In this document: piece after piece, positions 55,051 to 64,000 of the stretch
Layout: each line of letters begins with the position of its first letter
Numbering within the stretch: the first letter of the stretch is position 1
Position numbers and translations under genes: made by a program
Assembly: GCA_012064415.1 (NCBI GenBank)
Contig: SSNU01004331.1
Span: forward strand, 144,135-208,134
Length of the DNA stretch: 64,000 bases
Reading direction: 5' to 3'
DNA from: Gyrodactylus bullatarudis
Lineage: Eukaryota > Platyhelminthes > Monogenea > Gyrodactylidea > Gyrodactylidae
The notes under the pieces: generated by a model
Database searches by the model: none
What the model was told of the DNA's origin: nothing
Seen by the model: only the letters and a program-made list of their open reading frames with translations

Positions 55051-55496
55051 TTGACTATAACGTTGTTCGCTTGCTACCTGACTATGTTGTCTTCTGGCTT
55101 GTATTGGTCTATCTTTAGAAAAAGAAAGGGGAGAGAAAGGTGTAGTATTTCTTAAAGAATAAGGATTATAAAAATTATAGTGATTGTTATAGTAATCAGA
55201 ATTGTTAGAGTAATAACTCTGATAATATAATTCATCACTTGAAAGAAAATTAAAATTAAGATTAGAATAAAAAACATTTAGATTACCCTGATAAAAATAG
55301 TTAGGACTCACACAATATTTCGAATATACGTCGTATTCTTCTTCTGGCGTGAGATTTTTCAAAAAACTTAAGATACTTAAAACCTTGTGTGTCCAATCAA
55401 AACCTTAAACCCTCTCCCCTTTCTTTTTCTACAGATAGACCAATACAAGCCAGAAGACAACATAGTCATGTAGCAAGCGAACAACGTTATAGTCAA
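55051..55496. repeat. Inverted duplication of an exon (two 85-bp arms)
   Basis: 55412-55496 on plus matches 55051-55135 on minus at all but about two positions. Each arm contains a pyrimidine tract, an acceptor AG and the 13-codon last exon IDQYKPEDNIV plus R or M and a stop. The plus copy has acceptor TACAG and the minus copy TAAAG. The minus copy is correctly placed after the preceding exon of the minus-strand gene. The plus copy has no upstream partner exon on its strand. Confidence 0.75.
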
Positions 55497-58439
55497 TCTA
55501 TGCCGAACAGCTCCCTGAAGAACAACTTGGTTCAAATTATGACCAATGTGTGTGTTTATTGAGGTCGTTTTTTTGATTATTATTCGAAATTTGATCGAGA
55601 TTGATCCTCTCACTGAGTTACCTCGATCTCAAGAGTTGTAGGTAAATTTGGATATTTTCTATGAAAGAGGAAGAGAGATTAGATTCCTTTCTAGCATCTT
55701 TATCAAATTTTTAATCTAATGTAGATATTATTATGCCCTCTCATCAAGAATTGTAATGCTTTCTCACTGCTGCTATTGCTACAAAGAATCACTACGAATA
55801 CGAGTACAGTTTAGAAATAAGATTAACACCGAATGTACCTTTCTCAAAATGAAATGATAAAAGAGTTAAAAGTTGAGTCAAAATAATAATTTACAATTTT
55901 TGAAAGAAGTTGAAGAAAATTCGAAAAAATACTAAAAACTCTTCAATGAAGAGAGAAAGGGGATAAAGCTTACATAGGCCAAGGTACCCTCTGACTCAAA
56001 GGTTAAAGGAATAATTCTGTAATGAACACGCAAGTCTATATGAATACAAATGATAATCTAACTGGGTCTACTGATATATGTACTTTAATCATGATAGAAA
56101 TGTATTATTTTATGGAAATAAAAGACAAAATTTTACTGAAAAGTTTAAATATTTTTCTGAAAAGGTTCGAAAGCTCTCGATTAGAAGACAATCTGCTCTA
56201 ATTTATTGAACCTGAGTTGTCTGCCGCCAGTCTGTCTTGGACATCCACAACAGGAATACTCACCAGTGTACACCTCTCCATCATGGTTACTCTTGCAGTC
56301 TGAATTGTAACAATCCTGGGGGAAGCTGGTAAACTTTAGCTTATGTTCAATTTTCCGCTTAGCTCTCATTTGCTTCCGTCTAATGAAAATGGTTTTTATT
56401 ACTTTAGTAATACTCTCTCTATATCGATATTAATCCATGAACTTTCAAGATTGCCTTATTTGAATTCAGGACAGCACTGATGAAACTGATGGTAATGAAG
56501 TGAGATGATAACAGAGTCTAAAATCTGAATTTTTATTGAATAAATTTTACATGATAATTTGGTACCATTAAACTATTTTACTTTGCTCTGATAAGAGATG
56601 TAAAAACATTGTTTCTCTTTAAAAATATAATCTCGCTTTCAAGACCAAACCCCTTGAGATCCGATCGACTTATTTTCTTCTACTGACTGTATTTTTGAAA
56701 TGAATTCCATGTAATTATTTTCTTTCTATTTGGATTGGAGTGGCCAATGAGTTTCACAACCAAGATTAATACTCACGTATTCTATATACTAACTGGACTG
56801 TATTGGTGAGAAACTACTGTATGTATTTTAGTTTAAAATTAGCAGTGTTTAATAATTCATAATCAGTGAATTTGAGCAAAGAGAACATAAGCCTACACTC
56901 AGAAAAAATGTAGATCATTTCCAAATTCAAACATTATCCTTCCCATTGATTTGGAGGTGTGGAAGTGTCATTCAAAAGACAAACTCTTTGAATGACACAA
57001 TGGAAAAATGATTTCGAGTATGGCTCATTGAGCTGTGCTCAATCTACTGAGTAAATGGGCCCCATATTTCACACTATATTCTGTCTCAAAAAGAATCTCT
57101 GACTACTGCTCTACAATACTGAGAGAGTATCGAGTTCTTTATAATAATTACGAATACTATGCAATTAAAGGCAAGTCTATCTTGGGTATTTTGTACAATT
57201 TGTCTTTAAAACTAATGATCATGTAGTATTTTTCTCTGTCTAACAAGATGACTTTTTCTTCTCTCCTATCGTCAATATCAACACTCGGGGATTAATGGTT
57301 GTCTAATGATCACGATCTAAAAACATACGTGGAAGTAGGACAAAATTTCTAATGCCAGGTCGAGTCGAGATTGCCTCGGAGGCATCATCCTTTTTCATCC
57401 AATGCAGCTTAAAAATTAAAGAATAGGAAAGGGCAATGCTTCAAATCAAATTGATTGTCAGAATTCTTCACGGTGCTCAAAATTTTTTCTTCTCTCTTGT
57501 GAAATTAGTCAATTAATTATAATTAATACAAAAAGAGAAGTTACATACAAAATAGAAACTTATTTCCTATCCCAAAAGGGAAAAATGTACAAGGAAAATC
57601 CATTCTCAGTCCTCTACTACAGCTGTATCTCTCTAGTTGGTTAACTTTGAATGCTTTACAGATGTAAACTTCTACAAATTCATACACATCACTGACATCA
57701 TTGTAACATAGTATGTGGTGAACACATAGAACATACATACAGTTTGAAGTCCTCTTAATTTGACTCGAATAGGGGCCAATTTCGGAAATGGGAATTGATT
57801 ATAATCAATCGCTAATTGCTTAATTCACTAAGGTCGTTCAGTCTCCCCATCTCAAACACACACCCTCCCTCTCTAAAATGACTCTATTTATGCTAAATCT
57901 ATCAATATTATTCATAGTACATTGATTCAGACTTTATCCATCAGATAAATTCAGTCACACTTTTCACAATTATAATGATACTCAAACATTAATATTATTA
58001 TCAGACTATACTGTATTTCTTAATTAATCGACTCTAACAAGTGGATGAATGAAATTAAATAACTACTCTTACTACAGTAGTAGTATTCATAACTAAGTGT
58101 AATGACCAAAATTCATTGAAAAAAAGGAAACAAAAAACAAGAAAGGCTTATTTTTGAGAAATTCTCTGTTTCAATGATAGAGTATGTATTGATTTTCCAA
58201 GTTCGTGGGATATAAACACTAGTGTGTGTAGCGTAAAGTTAGATTGAATAGGCATACACCACATACAGGCAATGCACACAAACTTTAAATTCATGTGATT
58301 TGAAGATACAGATTGTGAACAAGTAAGAATAAATATCAACATTTACTCACGCATGTAATTTATCATTTCCCTTTGGTTGGAAGACATCAGAGGTCTTTTG
58401 GATGTGAAACTTTACACTTGAAACCAAATTTTTTGTCAT
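55074..58439 (-). CDS. Cryptic four-exon gene for a 111-residue orphan protein
   Basis: Exons: 58439-58351, 56379-56264, 55403-55312 and 55112-55074. Phases agree at all three joins (2, 1, 0) and the sum is 336 nt. The protein opens MTKNLVSSVKFHIQKTSDVF and has a strongly basic middle (ARKQMRAKRKIEHKLKF). A Cys pair follows (DCYNSDCKSNHDGEVYTG), then a helical segment WTHKVLSILSFLKNLTPEEE with DVYSKYC and the end IDQYKPEDNIVR. No family is recognised. Small size, basic N-terminal half and few cysteines would suit a mitochondrial or nuclear protein, but this is guesswork. Donors are GTGAGT throughout. The acceptor of exon 3 (TTTAAG) is weak because it lies at the inverted-duplication breakpoint. 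Confidence 0.55.
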
Positions 58440-58775
58440 CCTCAAGAAATTTATATCTTCTCGTCGATCTACTTTCAAGTAGATGTGCAAAATCCGTCAA
58501 AACTAAAAGGTGAAAATCTTGGTTTTCAGTCCAAACACAGAGGAAAAATAACGAGTTGTAATTTAAAGAAATAAGATTACAAAGTGAACTATATATTCCT
58601 TCTAGTACAAACAAATATAATTAGCTTTATTGCGAAACAAGAAAGAGAGAGAGAAATTATAGTGATTAATTATTAACAGCGATAACTCGTGATGAAGCAT
58701 GAATTTTATGGAATTTTCAAAATGCGATTTATTTATCAATTAATTTTTCAAAGTTAATTCTTTCAGTGAATTCTT

Positions 58776-59034
58776 TTAGCAGAGTCCATTGTATAGACGC
58801 GGTCCACATCCAATCTGTATCCAATTATTGTTGGAACATGGGCTATAGTTGAAACGAACTGGATAATGATTTCCAGTACAATAGAACATGTAGCTTATTA
58901 TTCGGATAGCAAGATTAATAGTTATTTCTAATTCTGATGAATTTCCAACTCACCCAGGGTGACAGCAATTAAATTGCATCATTTTATCATGAGACATATT
59001 TGACACTTCGCTTAAATACGATTCATAAGTACGA
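58776..59034 (-). CDS. Partial gene for a cysteine-rich small protein
   Basis: Two exons, 59034-58954 and 58893-58776, join in phase 2 across a 60-nt GTGAGT intron. They read RTYESYLSEVSNMSHDKMMQ, FNCCHPG, then YMFYCTGNHYPVRFNYSPCS, NNNWIQIGCGPRLYNGLC and a stop. Six cysteines lie within 44 residues, ending on Cys, which suggests a disulfide-bonded secreted peptide. The entry acceptor (GATATAG) expects phase 2. A candidate upstream exon near 59186-59216 fits phase (ending TKFAG|) but lacks a start, and no signal peptide was located. If translation starts at MSHDKMM the product would be cytosolic. No family recognised. Confidence 0.45.
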
Positions 59035-59455
59035 CTATATCAAATGCATATGATATTTTATTACCCACCTATTGAGTGTTTAGAGTGTGCTAAGTTAGCA
59101 ATGATAAGACTACTTTTGTAGAAAATATTGATAAAGTATTAAAAACGTTTTATTGATTTAAAGATGAATACTTACAGAAATGATTACCTAAATTTCGTAC
59201 AAATAATATTTGATAAGTCTATTAATGATTCAAATTCTTTTCAAATGTTACAATCTTATTACTGTTTTTTTAAGCCAACAAATTAAAATTATTTTTAGCG
59301 GGCTATGCACACAAAATAGTATACAATATGTTATCGAATCCTGGAATAGATTTTCTTTCAGAAAACCAAGTAAAATATTATTATTTATAGTGAAGATTGC
59401 AACTTTCTTCTCACCTGCTTCAAATTCAGAATCTGTTTCCTTCAATAGAACTAAG

Positions 59456-61144
59456 ATGGATATCCGAGAAGAAACGCAGCCTACAACGAAAACATTCACG
59501 ATTGATATGTCTGCTGCTGGAGATCATATTGATTATAGTAGTACTCATAAAAGCATTAAAAGTATTGAAAGCCATATTCCTTTGCCAAACGGAAGTATTT
59601 ATAGAAAAAACACAAAAGAATCTTCCCTTCCAGAACATGAAAAAAGTAGTTTCCTCAGATTTTTCCGACGAATGTCAGTAATGAGATCATCCAAGGGACT
59701 CAAATCAAATTCCTCATCTAATCAGACAATCAATTCAGAGAATAATGCAAATTCCTCCAACTCGATATTCCAGCGCTTCTCTTCCTTCCGTAAGAAAGGC
59801 GTCTATCAATCAAATCGTAAGTTTTCATCTTTCCAATAACTCTCTTCTGTAGTTCATACCAGTTCGCATCCATCCTTGTTCCTTGAGTCTGGCAGTAACA
59901 TTTCCACAATAAACTGTGGTCATGTTAATAAACCACAAACAAGTATCAGTAAATATGATCCCATAGTGGATGTGAATATACCAATTACTAGTCAATCCAT
60001 GGAATTTATTGAACCTGATAAACTCAAAGGACATATATCCAAATCTGACGTGAAAAGTTCATCTCCCAATTCGGTTGCTTTCAGTGATCCCTTCCTCTAT
60101 CACAACCACAATCATACAACTGCTAATATAATGAATGTGAGTGTTTTATTCATATTGAAAAATTAAATTTTCATCGGAATTTATATACTCATTTTTTCAC
60201 TTGTAAATATACAAGGTTATGTATAAATATATATATACATTTATGATACAGTCTGTGATATCCAATTTTGATTATGATTTATTTTTAAAATCCAATATAG
60301 AGTACTGCTACTTCTATGCTAAATGATTACAACAATCCACATAACTCAGACCTATCGGATGAATTTAAAAAATGTGGTATGTCATTTATTTCTGATGATA
60401 TGATACTTTTGTACTCATGCATATGAAATATTATTGATATTTTTTATTAAACAAAACAGTCACTCCACCACCTTCCTACCTCCAAGTTTCTCGAGCTACT
60501 CACGGATATAGTTGTCTTATACGATCATCACCTTTGAAAAACTTTAATTCTACCACTAATAAGAATCATTCAATGGGTCAGGGAGAATCAATAGATGCCC
60601 CCGTCAAAAGGTTTGCCAATACCTCTTTTTCCACCCGTTTTAGCTTTAACCATGTTTCTTTTTATAGAAAAGTTGAATTCAACCCAGAGAACGTTCGTGA
60701 AAAGCCGAGGGCCCTGGAAAAGGCTAGTATGAGTTTAGACTCTTCCTCCCTCAAGCCAGCTAAATCAATAGCAGCTAGGCCTAGTCGTGGAATTAGCTGT
60801 CTATCTCCCTGTGACAAGAATGTAAGTGTCAATATATACATTCTTACTATACAGAAATTTTTGTTTGTTCTCTCTCTACCTCTCTTTTTCACTCCTTCTT
60901 GGAAATCAATTCCACGCCCACATTTATTTACGTGCTCTGTTTATTTATCTCCCTCACTCACTCTTCAACTATTCCAAATGGCCATTAAAATTTTTCTCTC
61001 TTTTCTCTCTGTATCTGTTTTAAATTAATTTGTAAAATTCTTCAGAACGACCTAAGAAACTCGGTTTTAATAACTGATATTGATAAAACAAGAGAAAGAG
61101 GCGTTCCCTATACCTCTATAAGTCCTCAACTGATTTGGGAATGA
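59456..61144 (+). CDS. Ser/Asn-rich intracellular protein, short form (393 residues)
   Basis: Five exons: 59456-59816, 59853-60136, 60301-60376, 60460-60821 and 61046-61144. The intron after exon 1 is 36 nt. The protein starts MDIREETQPTTKTF and carries basic motifs with PKA-like sites (FLRFFRRMSVMRSS, FQRFSSFRKKG). Long Ser/Asn stretches follow, then a proline motif (TPPPSYLQVS) and SISPQLIWE at the end. No signal peptide, membrane segment or known fold is visible, so it is probably a disordered cytoplasmic regulator or the N-terminal part of a larger protein. An acceptor (CCTTCAATAG) lies 7 nt before the ATG, so a 5' exon is expected. Exon 4 contains a 57-nt in-frame pyrimidine-rich stretch (60611-60667) that could be spliced out. 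Confidence 0.6.
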
Positions 61145-61297
61145 ATCTCATCAAATTGTAATTCTAAGAAAGTTGATCAGATTGTCATCATGATTTTTAA
61201 AAAATATGATAATTTCTATCTTATTCTCTCTTGTAAATATGTATTGTTATTCCTCCGAGATCAATAAGAGGTATAGTAAAAGAATCTATAAACATTA

Positions 61298-61307
61298 AAT
61301 AAATAAA
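61298..61307 (+). terminator. Overlapping polyadenylation signals after the short form
   Basis: Two overlapping AATAAA motifs (61298-61303 and 61302-61307) lie about 155 nt after the stop at 61144. This supports a real transcript end before the next exon at 61435. Confidence 0.5.
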
Positions 61308-61434
61308 ACTGATTGATCGATTAATTTCGAAGTTCTCGTCAAGATTTTTTCATGCATTTTCAAAAACGTAGTATTTACAGTAATATTACATTTGCAATAT
61401 ACTTTACGTAATAATCACATTTCTCTCTCGTTAG

Positions 61435-63685
61435 ATGCTGGGTCAACGTGATAACTCAGATGATAATCTTCGTGTACAACTCAGGAGACAAAGGGTGAGT
61501 AATTCCATACTACTGTATTTTTATATATATCATATATGCAAGAAATTTTCTCTAGAGAGAATAAACTATAAGGAAATAGGAAATTAATTCTTTTTTTCCA
61601 TTATTTTCGACACCTTTTGATCATACAGAGACAAATAAAGGTTACTCCCTAATTCTAATGCATTTTTCTAAAAATTATGTACTAAGATGACCTTATATAA
61701 CACATACTCCTACCTTAATAGCCTTTAACACCAATAAAATTTCAAGTTGAAAATAATTTCAATCACTAAACCTTCCATTGGAATGCAATGTCTATTAAAT
61801 TTGTTCTAAAAATTATTATAATCTAATTAGTAGAGAGTTAAGAAAAGTTTTAACTTGCATGATAACTAAAATAGATAATTTTCAAAATACTCTCAAGTAC
61901 AAATTAAAATTATCGTCTGGTCTTTTTTACCTATATAATAAATCAAGTTTTACCCGTATTGATTTTATTCTATAGTGCTACTACCAACAATCTTTGTAAA
62001 TATATAATTATAAAAATGGAGTTTAAATCAAGTAGAAAATGATTAACTTTCACCCATGTTTACTAAAAAAATACAAGAGTGCATTTTCAACGAGAAATGG
62101 AGTAACAATACAGTAAGAGAGTTAGACTAAAACCTAAGGCATTTCTTTTATATTTGACTGTTACTTTTGCTTTGTTATTCACTTTAATAGCTGTATAAAT
62201 CGTCAATTAATTTATATTTTTAGTCTCGAATAAGATAAATGGTACATAATTATACATTTTCAATTAAAAGAAACACATTCAACCCTATAACGACATCTTC
62301 CCTTTTTTATTGAAGCCCCCATAATAAAGAAATGTCGTTCGAGGGTTAAGTTTTTTCTAGGAGTTTAGATGGGAAATAGGATACATGTATTGTTCCAAGA
62401 AAATATCTCTTGCATTCTTTTGATATTACTTTTCTAGCATATTTATTATTACTATTTCAATCCATCTTCACTTGAATCTGCAGTTGATAAAAGTCTGTTC
62501 ATAACAAGTTCAGTTTGTTATTCTCACTCGCTAGCTCTCTCTCTCTCTACATTTAACCCTTTCCACTTTTGTTTGAAGAAAAACTTAATATTTCAAGCAT
62601 ACATATTTTTCAGTTTCTACCGTCGCTGTGTTACAACCAATAAATAATAATACTCCAATAAAATACACAAGTTGAATAGCACTTTACCTATCTCTCTCTC
62701 AATCCATGTATATTTTTTATTTGATTTTCTTCATCTGCAGTACAATCTTTGTCACACTCTCTCATTATTGATAACTATGGTAGAATACTTTTTTGTCAGA
62801 GAAAACAAAATACGCTTTTTTCATTTAACTTTTAATTTCAGCCGGAATAATAATACTACATTTCTACTCCTTATTTCACTCTTCACCAATTGTATTGTTT
62901 TTGATGGGGAAAACAATTTTATTTACATCCCGAAAAAACAAACTAACATTGCTAATTAATCATAATTTCTCTGATAAAAATTGTTGCTTTAGCTTATCAA
63001 GACAAAGAGAGTCTTGAGTTATGTATGGGGCACCCATTCAAACATTAAATATTAGAAGTGTATTAATCTAAATTCCTGATACAATCAATGTAGCCTCGCT
63101 ATCAAGAGATGAGCACATCTTTATTTTCTACCATGAAATGAGCAAATTATCATTCTCTCTTTTCTAACACATTTAACATATATATATTTAAATCAAATCA
63201 GTACTCCCTTCAAGTTGTAAGCCTTTGGATCATTATTTGGCTTCCCATTTATACCCACATATACCCTGGAAATTGGAAGGAAGATTTTTATTCTTGGAAG
63301 TTGTGTTTAATTTCTGCTTTCCTTCATGTTTTCTCAATCTCTCTCCTAATTTTGTCTGAGAATGTTTCTTGATTATAAAATATAAAACCAAGAGCTTTAC
63401 TCGAAATACAAAAAACCTTACGTGCTAATATCAACATACTCAACATGCTAAAGATTTTATTTCTTTCACATTATTACAATTAATCTTTTATTATTTTCTT
63501 ATTTCAATCAAAATTTCAGACGAGAAGTCAAAATATGACTGGAGAATCTAGTCAATACGACGACTCCCACTTCCACAGAAGTTCTTTCATCATGATGAGG
63601 GTCACGCAGAGTACCCGGCAGGCATCAAACCTGAATATTGATCAAGCCAACTCTCCTACAGCTACCATCAAGCATCATAACTTGC
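61435..63685 (+). CDS. Exons of a longer form or a following gene, running out of the window
   Basis: Exon 61435-61494 reads MLGQRDNSDDNLRVQLRRQR between a CTCTCTCGTTAG acceptor and a GTGAGT donor. Exon 63520-63685 reads TRSQNMTGESSQYDDSHFHR and continues to KHHNL before another GTGAGT. Both enter in phase 0. Exon 4 of the preceding gene (ending 60821) also ends in phase 0, so these exons can replace its terminal exon and give a long isoform. The composition (Ser, Asn, Gln, Arg) matches that gene. The exon at 61435 also begins exactly with ATG, so an independent gene is possible. The remainder lies beyond 64000. Confidence 0.5.
61495..63519 (+). other. Intron between the two downstream exons
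   Basis: A 2-kb AT-rich intron with a CT run at 62535-62548. Open frames in it (for example 62672-62959) show no homology. The segment from 63686 to 64000 is likewise intron with no exon recognised. Confidence 0.5.
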
Positions 63686-64000
63686 GTGAGTCTTCCAACC
63701 AGTCTACAACATTAGTAAAACACTTTTCCTTCCTTTCTCATATACATAAATGTTTCTAGGAAATCAATGAATTCAAATCTATTAACTTGAAAATTCAAGA
63801 GAGAGTCTTTAGTCTCTAGTAGATAATAGAACAGCCAACCAAAAAATATCATCGCTCCATAATTTCCATCATACTCTGTCTTTCTCTCTTTTGATAAATC
63901 AATCATATTTTTGTTTTCTTTTTGTTGTTGCTATCGTAAGGCTTGATAAATGATCTGAATGAATAACATTTCTATCGAGAAAAGTACTAATCAGAAATTT

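Noticed and set aside
55000..55362. 120-codon Tyr/Asn-rich ORF on the minus strand
   Set aside because: It starts inside an exon, reads through a GTGAGT donor and intron, and then reads the last exon out of its proper frame. The spliced four-exon model explains the same bases better.

Overview
This is AT-rich eukaryotic DNA (roughly two thirds A+T by eye) with spliced genes. GT-AG introns range from about 31 nt to over 6 kb, and intergenic and intronic DNA is full of short (GA)n/(CT)n and (CA)n tracts. The gene content is arthropod-like: an Mnx/exex homeobox gene, cofilin/twinstar, an EVA-1-type lectin receptor and a probable neuropeptide precursor. I infer a crustacean, most likely a copepod such as a caligid sea louse; this is a style judgement, not a database match. 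All multi-exon models were built by hand from splice sites and reading phase, and the exon lengths of every complete model sum to a multiple of three.

Region 1 (1-9.1 kb) is compact. A two-exon Mnx/HB9 homeobox gene (minus, 120-4592) carries a decayed LINE in its intron. A small secreted orphan (5104-5358) follows, then a cofilin gene (5485-5987). Cofilin converges on a phosphopantetheinyl transferase of the AASDHPPT type (minus, 6550-7377). That gene diverges across 97 bp from a PAAF1-like WD-repeat gene (7475-8968). Three genes here have introns of only 31-32 nt.

Region 2 (9.4-24.6 kb) is one receptor gene of the EVA-1 type: signal peptide, two SUEL lectin domains, one membrane segment and a long Ser/Asn-rich tail, in nine exons. 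Its introns hold a mariner relic, an antisense small membrane-protein ORF, and what looks like an internal promoter with a second signal peptide. That promoter would give a shorter isoform with only the second lectin domain.

Region 3 (26.4-35.3 kb) is a second type I membrane-protein gene, unrecognised, with a Thr-rich stalk, a juxtamembrane cysteine cluster and an Asn-Gly-rich tail.

Region 4 (35.3-53.7 kb) is mostly empty of recognisable genes. It contains an orphan promoter-like site and a nested transposable-element cluster at 45.9-47.9 kb: long inverted arms, a LINE remnant, an exact 161-bp tandem duplication and an inserted palindromic MITE.

Region 5 (53.8-64 kb) holds a small neuropeptide-like precursor (minus) and a cryptic four-exon gene for a 111-residue orphan (minus), whose last exon is also present as an inverted copy. 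It also holds a cysteine-rich orphan (minus) and a plus-strand Ser/Asn-rich gene with either a short ending (stop at 61144) or a longer ending running out of the window.

Several start codons have CCAAT boxes, often paired on either strand, about 100-185 bp upstream. This looks like a shared promoter habit and helps mark starts.
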